DNA of 64,000 bases from Pseudarthrobacter siccitolerans (GTDB lineage: Bacteria; Actinomycetota; Actinomycetes; Actinomycetales; Micrococcaceae), in NCBI RefSeq assembly GCF_001046895.1, contig NZ_CAQI01000053.1, positions 434,001 to 498,000 on the forward strand. The letters are read 5' to 3'. Position numbers and translations under genes: made by a program. Under the pieces are notes generated by a model that saw only the letters and a program-made list of their open reading frames with translations, ran no database searches and had not been told where the DNA came from. Positions 35,640 to 45,133 of this stretch are shown in pieces. Position 1 is the first letter of the stretch. Every line of letters begins with the position of its first letter.

Positions 35640-38147
35640 TTAGCCGCGGAGGCGCTCCATGCCCGGGTCGAAGAGGGGCTCAGGCGTGACGGTGGCGGCG
35701 ATGCGCTTGCCGAAGTACTCGATCTCGACGGCGTCGCCCTCGGTCACCGAAGCCGGCAGCCAGGCGTAGGCGATCGGCTTGCGCACCGAGTAGCCGTAGG
35801 CCGCGCTCGTGACGTAGCCCGCGGCCTCCCCGGCCACGTACACCGGTTCCTTGCCCAGCACGAGGGACGTGCCGTCGTCGACCGTCAGGCAGCGCAGCGC
35901 ACGCGTGGCGGGCTCTTCCTTCCGGGCCGCCAGGGCCTCGGCACCTACGAAGCCCGTCTTGTCCTTGGCCACGGAGAAGCCCAGGCCGGACTCGTACGGG
36001 TGGTGCTCGGAGGTCATGTCCGTGCCCCACAGCCGGTAGCCCTTCTCAAGGCGCATGCTGTTGAAGGCGCCACGGCCGGCAGCGATGATGCCGTGCTCCC
36101 GGCCCGCTTCGAACAGCAGGTCCCAGAGCTTCAGGCCGTACTCGGCGGTGGTGTAGAGCTCCCAGCCGAGTTCACCCACGTAGGACAGCCGCATGGCGGT
36201 GACGGGGATGCCGCCCACGGAGATTTCCTTGGTCCGGAAGTACTTCAGGCCGTCGTTGGTCAGGTCGTCGGAGCTGACCTTACCGATCACTTCCCGGGCC
36301 AGCGGCCCCCACAGCCCGATGCAGCACGTGCTGCCGGTGATGTCCGAAACATGCACCCACTGAGCGGGATCGGCGGCGGACTGCTTCCGCGCCTCCACCC
36401 GCAGGTAATCGAAGTCCACGTTGCTGTTGACGCCCAGCTGGAAGTCTTCCTCCGCGAGCCGTGCGACGGTCACGTCACTGCGGATGCCGCCGTCGTGTTC
36501 CAGCAGCAGGCAGTACGTCACGGCACCCGGCTTCTTGGCAATGTTGCCCGTGCTGAGCCGGTGCAGCAGCGCCTGCGCGCCCGGGCCCACCACGGACAGC
36601 CGCTTCAGCGGCGTCATGTCGAAAAGTCCGACGGCGGTACGCGTCTTCCACGCCTCGGCCGCCGAAATGGGGGACGAGTACAGGGCGGACCAGGCATCCC
36701 GCTCGGGCGTCTGCCACTCCTCCGGCAGCTCCTCGAGCAGGCCACGGTTGGCCTCGAACCAGTGCGGCCGCTCCCAGCCGGCGGACTCCAGGAAGAACGC
36801 TCCCAGCTCCTTCTGCCGCACGTTGAACGGGCTGACGCGCAGGTCCCGCGGGGATTCCCTGGGCTGCAGCGGGTGCATAACGTCGTAGATTTCCACGAAG
36901 TTCTGCTGGGACGTCTCGCTGACATAAGCGTCGGAGGTCTGCACCTTCTCGAAGCGGGTCAGCTCGCAGCCGTGCAGGTCCGTGCGGGACCGGCCTTCCA
37001 CCAGCAGCTCCGCCATTGCCTTGGCCACGCCGGCTGAGTGCGTGACCCAGACGGCTTCGGCCACGAACAGGCCGTCGAGCTCAGGCGCCTCGCCCATGAG
37101 CGGACCGCCGTCGGGGGTGAAGGAGAAGATGCCGTTGAAGCCGTCCTCGATCGCGGAGCTGCGCAGCGCCGGCAGCAGGTCCTGGCTGTCCTCCCATGCG
37201 GGCAGGAAGTCTTCCAGGGTGAACTCCAGCCGCGAGGGCATGTGGTGGTCCGACATGTCCTCTGCGGCGACCTTCGGCAGGGCGGACATGTCCACCGGCA
37301 TGGGGCGGTGGGCGTAGCTGCCGATGCCGATGCGGTTGCCCCATTCGCGGTAGTACAGGTCCTTGTCCTGGTAGCGCAGGATGGGCTTGCTGGCACCCTT
37401 GGGAAGTTCGTTGACGCCCTCAAGTTCCGGCAGCGGAGTGCTGACCACATACTGGTGCGCCAGCGGCAGCAGCGGCACTTCAAGGCCCACCATCTTGCCG
37501 AGCTCACGGCCCCAGAAGCCAGCACAGGAGACCACGATGTCTGCCGGGATCAAACCCTCGGGCGTCTCCACGCCCGTCACCTTGCCGCCCTCCTGGGCGA
37601 TGCCGGTGACGGTGGTGTTGCCCTGGTACGTCACACCGGCCTCGCTGGAGCGCTCGATCAGCAGCTGCACCGCACGGGCGGCCAGGGCCAGGCCGTCGGT
37701 GGGGATGAGCAGGCCGCCCAGGACCTCGCGGCCGCCGGTGAGCTTGCCGGTGTTCAGGAGGGGGTAGATCTTTTCGCATTCGTCAGCGTCGACGATCCGG
37801 CTTTCGACTCCCCAGGAGGTCATTACGCCCATCTTGCGGTGGAGATCGGCCAGCCGTTCGGGGGTGGTGGCCAGTTCCAGGCCGCCTACCTGGTTGAAGC
37901 AGGACTCACCGTCCTTGCTGAGGGCGAGGAACTTGTTGACCGTGTAGGTGGCGAATTCGGTCATGGTCCGTGACTGGTTGTTCTGGAACACCAGGCCCGG
38001 AGCGTGCGACGTGGAGCCGCCGGCTAATTCCAGCGGGCCCTGTTCCACCACCGTGATGTTGGTCCAGCCGCGGGTGGCGAGTTCGTCGGCAAGGTTGGTT
38101 CCGACAATGCCTGCGCCGATAATGACAACGCGTGGTGATGCGCTCAT
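35640..38147 (-). CDS. Dimethylglycine oxidase
   Basis: 835 residues. Oxidatively demethylates N,N-dimethylglycine to sarcosine and passes the methyl carbon to tetrahydrofolate, with H2O2 formed. An N-terminal FAD half (VVIIGAGIVGTNLADELATRGW, GGSTSHAPGLVFQ with His48 at the position of the flavin-linked histidine, PLAHQY with His231, YYREWG with Tyr265) is followed by GCV_T-like folate domains (LFDMTPLKRLSVVGPGAQALL, RLSYVGELGWELYTTAEYG, GRGAFNSMRLEKGYRLWGTDM). From memory of the A. globiformis enzyme the agreement is close end to end; His231 and Tyr265 correspond to its His225 and Tyr259 after a short insertion near residue 135. Last gene of a unit with purU and the BCCT carrier. Confidence 0.94.
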   Translation of the reverse strand: MSASPRVVIIGAGIVGTNLADELATRGWTNITVVEQGPLELAGGSTSHAPGLVFQNNQSRTMTEFATYTVNKFLALSKDGESCFNQVGGLELATTPERLADLHRKMGVMTSWGVESRIVDADECEKIYPLLNTGKLTGGREVLGGLLIPTDGLALAARAVQLLIERSSEAGVTYQGNTTVTGIAQEGGKVTGVETPEGLIPADIVVSCAGFWGRELGKMVGLEVPLLPLAHQYVVSTPLPELEGVNELPKGASKPILRYQDKDLYYREWGNRIGIGSYAHRPMPVDMSALPKVAAEDMSDHHMPSRLEFTLEDFLPAWEDSQDLLPALRSSAIEDGFNGIFSFTPDGGPLMGEAPELDGLFVAEAVWVTHSAGVAKAMAELLVEGRSRTDLHGCELTRFEKVQTSDAYVSETSQQNFVEIYDVMHPLQPRESPRDLRVSPFNVRQKELGAFFLESAGWERPHWFEANRGLLEELPEEWQTPERDAWSALYSSPISAAEAWKTRTAVGLFDMTPLKRLSVVGPGAQALLHRLSTGNIAKKPGAVTYCLLLEHDGGIRSDVTVARLAEEDFQLGVNSNVDFDYLRVEARKQSAADPAQWVHVSDITGSTCCIGLWGPLAREVIGKVSSDDLTNDGLKYFRTKEISVGGIPVTAMRLSYVGELGWELYTTAEYGLKLWDLLFEAGREHGIIAAGRGAFNSMRLEKGYRLWGTDMTSEHHPYESGLGFSVAKDKTGFVGAEALAARKEEPATRALRCLTVDDGTSLVLGKEPVYVAGEAAGYVTSAAYGYSVRKPIAYAWLPASVTEGDAVEIEYFGKRIAATVTPEPLFDPGMERLRG

Positions 38148-38183
38148 GGGTGTTGTTTCTCCTGTTTTGCGTGGGCGTTGGCG

Positions 38184-39113
38184 TTAGCGGAAGACGACGG
38201 TGCGGGTGTTGTTGAGCAGGACCCGGTGCTGGCAGTGCCACTTAACTGCGCGGGACAGCGCCTGGGACTCGGCGTCCCTGCCTACCGTGACCAGTGCGTT
38301 CGGGTCCAGGCTGTGGTCCACCCGGAACACTTCCTGCTCGATGATCGGGCCCTCGTCCAGGTCTGCGGTGACGTAGTGCGCGGTGGCTCCGATGAGCTTC
38401 ACGCCGCGGTCATAGGCCTGGTGGTAAGGCTTGGCACCCTTGAACCCGGGCAGGAAGGAATGGTGGATGTTGATGGCGCGGCCGCGGAGGCTGGCGCACA
38501 GGTCGTTGGACAGGACCTGCATGTAGCGTGCCAGGACCACCAGGTCCGCGTTGTACTCGGCCACCAGTTCCAGCAGGCGCGCTTCGGCTTCGGGCTTGGT
38601 GGCGGCCGTTACCGGGACGTGGATGAATGGCAGGCCGGCGGCTTCCGCCATGGGCCGCAGGTCCTCGTGGTTGGAAACCACGACGGCGATATCCGCACCC
38701 AGGCTGCCGGCGCGCCACCGGAAGATGAGGTCGTTGAGGCAGTGGCCGAACTTCGAAACCATCACCAGCAGGCGCTGGGGGCGGCCGTCGTGGATGGAGA
38801 ATTCCATGTCGAACTCTTCGGCGACGGCAGCGAACTCCGCGCTGAGGCCTTCCGCGGAAACTTCATTGTCTCCCGGGGTGAAGGCCGTGCGCAGGTAGAG
38901 CTTGCCGCTGATGTGGTCATCGAACTGCTGGTGTTCAACGATGTCGAAGCCGCGGTCAGCGAGGAATGCGGTGATCGCCCGGACGATTCCGGGGCGCTCC
39001 GGGCACGCAAGGGTAAGGACGAACTGTACGGTGTCAGTGCCGCGGACGCCGGCAACGTCGCCGGCCTCCACCGTCACGTTACCGGTGGGGCGGCCTTCGA
39101 GGACTGTGGTCAT
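38184..39113 (-). CDS. purU: Formyltetrahydrofolate deformylase
   Basis: 309 residues. Hydrolyses 10-formyl-THF to THF and formate. N-terminal ACT domain (QFVLTLACPERPGIVRAITAFLADRGFDIVEHQQFDD) and a C-terminal formyltransferase-like domain with LFMVSKFGHCLNDL-type (MVSKFGHCLNDLIFRW), NIHHSFLPGFKGAKPYHQA and GATAHYVTADLDEGPIIEQ, where the HS and D are catalytic. Between the BCCT gene (3 bases upstream) and dimethylglycine oxidase (36 bases downstream). Its likely job is to regenerate free THF for the oxidase and to release excess C1 as formate; the CH2-THF to formyl-THF enzyme (FolD) is not in the window. Confidence 0.94.
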   Translation of the reverse strand: MTTVLEGRPTGNVTVEAGDVAGVRGTDTVQFVLTLACPERPGIVRAITAFLADRGFDIVEHQQFDDHISGKLYLRTAFTPGDNEVSAEGLSAEFAAVAEEFDMEFSIHDGRPQRLLVMVSKFGHCLNDLIFRWRAGSLGADIAVVVSNHEDLRPMAEAAGLPFIHVPVTAATKPEAEARLLELVAEYNADLVVLARYMQVLSNDLCASLRGRAINIHHSFLPGFKGAKPYHQAYDRGVKLIGATAHYVTADLDEGPIIEQEVFRVDHSLDPNALVTVGRDAESQALSRAVKWHCQHRVLLNNTRTVVFR

Positions 39114-39116
39114 GGT

Positions 39117-41036
39117 CTACTCCTGGTTCTTTGCGGGTGCTTGGGTGTCAGCGGAAGCCGCGCAGCGGCCGTCGTCCGGACAGCGCTGATCACATTGGTG
39201 CTTGGTAACGAGATCGAACTGGACGCCGCCGTGCTGGTCCACGCCACTGCGAATGGCGCGCTCCACTACGGAGTCCGCGAGCCGGCGCCGGAGGGACAGC
39301 GGATCCCGGCGCAGGTCCTTCACCAGGGCGAAGCACAGCAGGAGCATGACCAGCACGAACGGCAGGGCCGCCACGATGGTGATCCGCTGCAGGCCGGAGA
39401 GCGCCTCGGACGGTTCATCGCCGCCGGCCAGCATCATCACGGCGGCTACCGCACCGGTGAGCAGGCCCCAGAAGATGACCAGCCCGCGCTTCGGGTCGGC
39501 GGACCCGTTGGAGCTCAGCGATGCCATAATGATCGATGCGGAATCGGCTCCGGTGACGAAGAAGATGGCCACCAGGACCATGGCGAGAACCACAACAGCT
39601 GCCGTGAGCCAGGCTGGCATGGACATGTTCCGCACAAGGTCGAACAATGCGCCGTCGAAATCGATGGACGGTGACCCGCTGGCCATGGACACCAGGCCGG
39701 GAGTGCCCGCCTTGTCCGCTTCTTCCTGGACGTGGAAGGCAGTGCCGCCGAAGATGCCGAACCAGATGACGCTGACGATGCTGGGGACCAGCAGGACGCC
39801 GGTGACGAACTGGCGGATGGTGCGGCCGCGGCTGATACGGGCGATGAACATGCCCACGAACGGCGTCCAGGACACCCACCAGGCCCAGTAGAAGATGGTC
39901 CAGCCGGACATCCAGGTCCGGAGCGCTTCGTCTCCGACGGCTTCGGTGCGGGAGGACATCTCCGCGAGGTCCCTGGCGTAGTCACCGACTGCTGCGGGAA
40001 TGAGGTTGAGGATAAACAGGGTGGGCCCGGCGAGGAAAACGATGAGCGCCAGGATCACGGCAAGGACCATGTTGATGTTGGACAGCCACTGGATGCCGCG
40101 GCTGATGCCGGACACCGCAGAGGCCACGAAGCAGGCTGTCAGGACGGCGACGATGGCCACGAGGACAGGTGTTCCCACTTCGCCGATCCAGCCGTTTGAG
40201 GTGAGTCCGCTGCCGATCTGGAGGGCGCCGAGGCCCAGGGAAGCTGCCGTGCCGAAGAGCGTGGCGAAGATCGCCAGGATGTTAATGAACTTGCCTACCG
40301 GCCCTTCCACCGTCCTGATGCCGAACAGCGACGTGAAGGCAGCAGAGATCAGCTGCCGGCGTCCCAGCCGGTAGGTGCCGTAGGCCATGGCAATGCCAAC
40401 GACGGCGTACATCGCCCAGGGGTGCAGGGTCCAGTGGAAGATGGAGGTTGCCATGGCCGTCTGGATGGCTGCCGGCGTCCGTCCGTCCACCGTTCCCGGC
40501 GGCGGGGAGATGTAGTGGTAGAGCGGCTCGGCCACACCATAGAACATCAGGCCGATGCCCATGCCGGCCGCAAACATCATGGCGACCCATGACACGGTGC
40601 GGAACTCGGGCTTTTCGCCGTCCTTGCCCAATGGGATGTTGCCCCACTTGCCCAGTGCCAGCCAGAGGACGAAAACAACGAACAGCGAGGCCAGGACCAT
40701 AAAGAGCCAGCCGGTGTACTCCATCACCCACCCGAGGGCGGCTGTTGAGGTGGCGGCCAGGCTGTCCCGGCCCAGGAAGCCCCACGCCACAAAGGCCAGG
40801 GCGAGGACACCGGTGATGCCGAAGGTGGCCTTGTCGAGCGTGAGCTTACGGTTCCGCCGCTGGGCCACTGCCTGTTCGGCCTTGGTCTGGCGGAGTTCCT
40901 GCATGATTTGTTCGGTGTCCTCCGCTTCCAGTGATTCGTGGGCGGAAGGAGAGTTCTCCGGTGCAGGAACCAGGTTGGGCTCCTCCGGCTCAAGGGGGGT
41001 TTGGGCATCCGTGCGGATGTCGCTGTTCAAAGCCAT
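39117..41036 (-). CDS. BCCT family transporter (glycine betaine/choline type)
   Basis: 639 residues. Twelve membrane segments with the betaine signatures VMEYTGWLFMVLASLFVVF, GIGLMFYGVAEPLYHYISPP, FHWTLHPWAMYAVVGIAMAY and WTIFYWAWWVSWTPFVGMFIARISRGRTIRQFV, the aromatic box used for trimethylammonium binding. A 75-residue acidic N-terminal tail and a C-terminal tail ending in KHQCDQRCPDDGRC with three cysteines are unusual. AAAGGA lies six bases before ATG 41036. First gene of the purU-dimethylglycine oxidase unit, so betaine or dimethylglycine uptake is probable. No clear osmosensory basic C-terminal helix is seen, fitting a nutritional role. Confidence 0.92.
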   Translation of the reverse strand: MALNSDIRTDAQTPLEPEEPNLVPAPENSPSAHESLEAEDTEQIMQELRQTKAEQAVAQRRNRKLTLDKATFGITGVLALAFVAWGFLGRDSLAATSTAALGWVMEYTGWLFMVLASLFVVFVLWLALGKWGNIPLGKDGEKPEFRTVSWVAMMFAAGMGIGLMFYGVAEPLYHYISPPPGTVDGRTPAAIQTAMATSIFHWTLHPWAMYAVVGIAMAYGTYRLGRRQLISAAFTSLFGIRTVEGPVGKFINILAIFATLFGTAASLGLGALQIGSGLTSNGWIGEVGTPVLVAIVAVLTACFVASAVSGISRGIQWLSNINMVLAVILALIVFLAGPTLFILNLIPAAVGDYARDLAEMSSRTEAVGDEALRTWMSGWTIFYWAWWVSWTPFVGMFIARISRGRTIRQFVTGVLLVPSIVSVIWFGIFGGTAFHVQEEADKAGTPGLVSMASGSPSIDFDGALFDLVRNMSMPAWLTAAVVVLAMVLVAIFFVTGADSASIIMASLSSNGSADPKRGLVIFWGLLTGAVAAVMMLAGGDEPSEALSGLQRITIVAALPFVLVMLLLCFALVKDLRRDPLSLRRRLADSVVERAIRSGVDQHGGVQFDLVTKHQCDQRCPDDGRCAASADTQAPAKNQE

Positions 41037-41293
41037 GTCAGTCCTTTGGTTTGAATTCATGGGCTCACGCTGTACCGGCGTCCCCAAACCGGGCGGAAGA
41101 TCGGGGCCTTCCTGGCTATTCGTTGATGAAGGTCAGTTGTGCTCCAGCCGGCCGGTTGTTCCGTAAAGAACAACACGTCTCGCCATAAGCAACACAGTGG
41201 CCTGAATCACAGTCTCCTGTCAAGGTATTTCTGAAGTCTTAAGCCCCATTTCAGGGGTTCCGGCTGCGCCTTGACAGTAGACCGGAACGGGGG
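41037..41293 (-). promoter_or_regulatory. Regulatory region upstream of the BCCT operon
   Basis: 257 bases. A 7-bp inverted repeat GTTGTTC-cgtaaa-GAACAAC lies at 41155-41174, about 120 bases before the BCCT start, and is a good dimeric operator candidate. A minus-strand TTGACA (41218-41223) lies further upstream without a convincing -10. A small GC hairpin near 41245-41265 follows the reductase gene and may limit read-through. Confidence 0.5.
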
Positions 41294-42709
41294 CTAGGCA
41301 TCGATGACGAGGTCCGTCTGCGCCGTGGAGCAGCAGGGCAGGAACTTGCCTGCAGAGATTTCCCGCGCCCGGATCCCGCCCTGGTGGTTCATCTCGACCT
41401 CTCCTGAAAGCTTGACGACCTTGCAGGAGCCGCACATGCCTTCCTTGCAGTTCGCGCCGATCCTGACACCGGCCCGCTGGGCCGCCTCGAGGATGTGTTC
41501 GGTGGGGTCGATCCGGACGTTAATGCCGGTGCGCATGAAGGACATGGTGAGGCTCCCTGTTCCCACCGTGTTGAAGGTGGAGGCGTCAGGGGCACCGGCT
41601 TCCGGTTCCATGCCCGGGCTGTCGACGGCGGGGTTGGAGCCGGGTGCCTCCGGATCGCTGATTTCCAGCGGAAGCCCCGAGGCCTGGAGAGTCCCGTCCG
41701 CATCATAGCCGGGCTCGTAGAGCCCGAACGCGGCGGGCTGGCTTTCGTAGTAGTCCTCGGCGGATTCGGCGATTTCCTCTGCGATTTCCTCTGCAATGTC
41801 CGTTGCCAGCGCCACCTCCGCCTGGTATTCAAGGAGCGTCTGGCGGTCTCCCGAGAAGAACTCCATATAGATGGAAGTGTCATCGACGCCGACCTTCTGG
41901 AGGAGCTCGGTGGCGGTGTTCAGGTAACCCTCGGGACCGCAGGCGTACACCTGCCGGCCGTTGGCATCGGGGGCCACCTCCTCGAGCATGGCCGCCGTCA
42001 GCCTTCCCCTGAGCCCTTCCCACCCCTCCGGTACGCTGCGGTCGCCCAGCGAGTAGTGGACCTTGAAGCGGGAGTCCACGGAGGCGATGTAGGCCAATTC
42101 CCGGTGGAAGGCAAAGCCTCCAGCATCCGAGCCGTGGTAGAGCACCACAACATCGGCATGTCCGGGCAGGGAGTGGATGGTCCGCACCATGGACATGATG
42201 GGCGTGATCCCCGCGCCGGCAGCAAGCAGGAGATACCGTGCACGCCGGTCGGCGTCGGGCAGGTGGAATGCTCCCACCGGTCCCAGCATTTCCAGGACAG
42301 TGCCGGGTTTGACGTTCTCGTGCACCCAGGGCGAGACCAATCCCGTGGGGTCGCACTTGACCGTAATGCTGAAGGTCCAGGGCTCGGTGGGTGAACTGGA
42401 CAGCGAGTAGCTGCGGTCCACCGGTTCCTGGTCCTCGCCATTGACGGGAAATGCGACGTTCACGTACTGGCCGGAGCGGAACGCCAGGGGCGCACCGTCG
42501 CAGCGGCGGAACACGAAGGTCATCATGGCGCCGGCCTCGGGAACGGCCTCGACACATTCGGCCATAAACTCCTGCGGGTGCCACGGGCCCAGCGCCCGGG
42601 CTGCCCGGGCGGGTGCCTCCGGGCTTCCCATCACCCTGTTCCACGGCATCTCAAGTCCGCGGATACGCTGTGGTTCCTGGATGGCCGTTTCCGTGAGGAG
42701 TTCAATCAT
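41294..42709 (-). CDS. Glycine betaine monooxygenase reductase component (GbcB-like)
   Basis: 471 residues. Supplies electrons from NAD(P)H to the Rieske oxygenase. FAD domain RSGQYVNVAF and RSYSLSSSPTEP, NAD domain LLAAGAGITPIMSMVR and YACGPEGYL, then a plant-type [2Fe-2S] domain GANCKEGMCGSCKVVKLSGEVEMNHQGG...FLPCCS. About 80 acidic residues (EIAEEIAESAEDYYESQ to GMEPEAGAPDAS) are inserted between the NAD and iron-sulfur domains, more than I know for GbcB. The ATG overlaps the oxygenase stop by four bases, so the pair is translationally coupled. Vanillate-type reductases are the nearest alternative, but the neighbours decide. Confidence 0.9.
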   Translation of the reverse strand: MIELLTETAIQEPQRIRGLEMPWNRVMGSPEAPARAARALGPWHPQEFMAECVEAVPEAGAMMTFVFRRCDGAPLAFRSGQYVNVAFPVNGEDQEPVDRSYSLSSSPTEPWTFSITVKCDPTGLVSPWVHENVKPGTVLEMLGPVGAFHLPDADRRARYLLLAAGAGITPIMSMVRTIHSLPGHADVVVLYHGSDAGGFAFHRELAYIASVDSRFKVHYSLGDRSVPEGWEGLRGRLTAAMLEEVAPDANGRQVYACGPEGYLNTATELLQKVGVDDTSIYMEFFSGDRQTLLEYQAEVALATDIAEEIAEEIAESAEDYYESQPAAFGLYEPGYDADGTLQASGLPLEISDPEAPGSNPAVDSPGMEPEAGAPDASTFNTVGTGSLTMSFMRTGINVRIDPTEHILEAAQRAGVRIGANCKEGMCGSCKVVKLSGEVEMNHQGGIRAREISAGKFLPCCSTAQTDLVIDA

Positions 42710-44010
42710 GCCAAGTGCTCCTGCACACGCTGCACGTACCAGTTGATGAATGCCTCGACCTGGTATTCGCTCTTCATGTAGGGGCCGGGCTCGTAGGCGG
42801 GACTTCCGGCACCCTGCTGGCACAGCTCCACAAAGGCCTTGTCCTGCAGGTTCGTCTGCTTCCAGGTGTAGGTGAGCTTCTCCAGGTCGTAGTCGACGCC
42901 TTCCACGGCGTCGTCAGCCACCAGCCAGGTGGTGCGTACGAGGCTCTGGTGTTCGTTGATGGGGAAGACGCCGAACGTGATGACGTGGTCGCCGAGGAAG
43001 TGGAACCAGCTGTTGGGCTGCAGGTGCATCGAGCAGCGGCCAAGGCGGAAATCGGGCAGATCACCCAGCAGCTTCTTGGAAAGCCTCCGGCCGTCCGCGG
43101 AGAACGATTCACCCTCTCCATCGAGTGATTCCCGTGAGATCCGGATTCCCGCGATGCGCGTGTCAAGCTGCTCGACCACCTCGTAGGGAAGGCCGTAACG
43201 GCGGCAACGCTCCTCAAGGGAGGACTGGGCATCCTTGTTCCGGTTCCAGACTTCCTCAAGATGGGGCGGGATCAGGCCCTCCGTCAGGCCCCAGGTGGGG
43301 AAGAGGGAGCAGGCGAGCTCAGGGTGGCCGTCGCAGTGGTAGCACTCACGGTTGTTCTCCATGACGAGCTTCCAGTTGCCCTCTTCGATGATGTTCTGCT
43401 GGTAGGCGATTTTTGTCTTCGAGAGATCGTGGGGCGCCAGGTAGGGCTCAAAGATCTTTGCGGTTTCGTCGAAGTCCGTCGGCGGTTCATCAGCGATGCA
43501 GACGAAGATGAGTCCGGCGACCTCGCGGCCGTGGGCGCGCTTGAGGCCGAAGCAGCTCTTGTCGAACTTCGTTTCCCCCGGCGCGGAAGCATGGATCAGG
43601 TTGCCTTCCGGGGAGTAGGTCCAGGAGTGGTAGCCGCAGACCAGGTTTCCGGTTGACCCGGCAGCTTCGGTGAGGACGCGGGCGCCACGGTGGCGGCATA
43701 CGTTGTGCAGGACGTTCACGGCGCCGTCGTCGTTGCGCAGCACAATCAGGGAGTAGGGCCCGTAGTCGACGGTGACGTAGTCGCCCGGTTCCGGCAGCTC
43801 GGCGGTGCTGGCGGCAAAGATCCAGTGCTGGCCGAAAATGGCCTCCATGTCGATGTTGAAGATCGTGCGGTCGGTGTAGAAGGGGGCATCGAGGGAGTAG
43901 CCGGTGCGCCGGAACTCAAACAACGCGCTGATTTCCGCCAGCTGCTCGGCGGGCAGGGACGCAGCGAGTTTTCCGCGCGAATTGAGGGGCACGTTCACTG
44001 AAGCAGTCAT
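42706..44010 (-). CDS. Rieske-type glycine betaine monooxygenase, oxygenase component (GbcA-like)
   Basis: 434 residues from ATG 44010, preceded by GGGAGGAAACCC. Converts glycine betaine to dimethylglycine and formaldehyde. The Rieske cluster ligands are Cys105-x-His107 and Cys125-x2-His128 (NVCRHRG and VCGYHSW). The mononuclear iron site is in MENNRECYHCDGHPELACSLFP. The C-terminal half has NSWFHFLGDHVITFGVFPINEHQSLVRTTWLVADDAVEG, as in GbcA. It is the head of a two-gene unit and is divergent from a LysR regulator. Related stachydrine or carnitine oxygenases share the fold; adjacent dimethylglycine oxidase favours betaine. Confidence 0.91.
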   Translation of the reverse strand: MTASVNVPLNSRGKLAASLPAEQLAEISALFEFRRTGYSLDAPFYTDRTIFNIDMEAIFGQHWIFAASTAELPEPGDYVTVDYGPYSLIVLRNDDGAVNVLHNVCRHRGARVLTEAAGSTGNLVCGYHSWTYSPEGNLIHASAPGETKFDKSCFGLKRAHGREVAGLIFVCIADEPPTDFDETAKIFEPYLAPHDLSKTKIAYQQNIIEEGNWKLVMENNRECYHCDGHPELACSLFPTWGLTEGLIPPHLEEVWNRNKDAQSSLEERCRRYGLPYEVVEQLDTRIAGIRISRESLDGEGESFSADGRRLSKKLLGDLPDFRLGRCSMHLQPNSWFHFLGDHVITFGVFPINEHQSLVRTTWLVADDAVEGVDYDLEKLTYTWKQTNLQDKAFVELCQQGAGSPAYEPGPYMKSEYQVEAFINWYVQRVQEHLA

Positions 44011-44168
44011 GGGTTTCCTCCCGGGAGGCATGGGTAGTGGGTGTTGCGGTGGCCATGCGTGCGCGGGGTGCTACCGGCATGGTCGAAGTAGTTGTATTGA
44101 TGAGATTAGGGTCACAACAGCTGCAACAAAAGCGCAAGATTTTGAAGATAACCCTGCACAATAGATGC

Positions 44169-45101
44169 ATGATCGATCCACGGCTCATCACACTTCGGGT
44201 GTTTGCCCGGTGCGGCACTGTCGGCGCAACCGCGGAGCTCACGGGCTATTCTCCATCCGCGGTCTCCGCGCAGTTGCGGGAGCTTCAGCGCGTGCTTGGA
44301 ATGCAGCTGCTGACGAAGGACGGCCGGGGGGTGCGGCTGACCGCCACGGGCCGCTTTCTCGTGGAGGGCTCGGACACCCTGATCGCGGAATGGGAGAGCC
44401 TGCGCGCCGCGGCCATGGAGGCCGGCGACCAGGTGCAATCCCGTTTTGGCCTCGGCGGATTCTCCACCGCGGCCGCCCAGTTGCTCGCGCCGCTAGCCGC
44501 CACCCTGCGCTCAACACGCCCCCTGCTGGAGGTGCAGGTTCTTGAGGCTGATCCGGCCCGCTGCTTCGACCTGTTGGTTGCGGAACGAATCGACCTTGCA
44601 GTCATTGTTGCCATGCAGTCCGACAGTTATGGCGAGGACGATCCGCGCTTCGAGCAGCGAGTTCTGCTCGACGATCCGCTGGACGTCATCATTCCCGGTG
44701 ACCATCCGCTGGCATCACGCGAAACGGCGACGCTTGAAGAACTGGCATCGGAACCCTGGATCACCGAGTCCGCCGGTTCCACCTACCATTCCCTTTTCAC
44801 CGCGGCGTTCACGGCGGTCGGGGTGACACCGCGGATTGCCCATGAAGCCGTCGAATGGGAAACCCACATCGCGTTCGTGGGTGCGGGGCTGGGCGTCGGC
44901 CTGCTGCCCCGGCTGGCGCCTTTGCACGGTGCCGAAAACGTGGTTCGGCTGCGCATCACCGGGAAGACGAAGCCCACGCGCCGCATTATCGCCGCGGTGC
45001 GCAGGGGCAGCATCGCCTCACCCCTGATCCAGGAGTCGCTCGGCATCCTGCAGGTCAACGCCAACCGGATCCTCACCAGCCGGCTCGAAGAGGACCTCTA
45101 A
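44169..45101 (+). CDS. LysR family transcriptional regulator
   Basis: 310 residues from ATG 44169. N-terminal HTH (LITLRVFARCGTVGATAELTGYSPSAVSAQLRELQRVLGMQLLTKDGRGVRLTATG) and a periplasmic-binding-like effector domain (ESAGSTYHSLFTAAFTAVGVTPR, FVGAGLGVGLLPRLAP). There is no obvious Shine-Dalgarno. Divergent from the betaine monooxygenase gene over a 158-base gap, the usual arrangement for a LysR activator and its target. The likely effector is glycine betaine or a demethylated product (inference). The frame extends upstream to 44037 but those residues are not LysR-like. Confidence 0.88.
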   Translation: MIDPRLITLRVFARCGTVGATAELTGYSPSAVSAQLRELQRVLGMQLLTKDGRGVRLTATGRFLVEGSDTLIAEWESLRAAAMEAGDQVQSRFGLGGFSTAAAQLLAPLAATLRSTRPLLEVQVLEADPARCFDLLVAERIDLAVIVAMQSDSYGEDDPRFEQRVLLDDPLDVIIPGDHPLASRETATLEELASEPWITESAGSTYHSLFTAAFTAVGVTPRIAHEAVEWETHIAFVGAGLGVGLLPRLAPLHGAENVVRLRITGKTKPTRRIIAAVRRGSIASPLIQESLGILQVNANRILTSRLEEDL

Positions 45102-45133
45102 GCGCTGCCGGCGGGGGCGCGCCGGTTCCGCGA

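Noticed and set aside
34791..37037. Long plus-strand open frame of 748 codons
   Set aside because: It is antisense to the DUF222 and dimethylglycine oxidase genes, which have full family motifs. High-GC codon bias leaves long open antisense frames.
38178..39674. Plus-strand open frame of 498 codons
   Set aside because: Shadow of purU and the BCCT gene; composition is Gly/Gln/His/Arg-rich, typical of a reversed actinobacterial gene.
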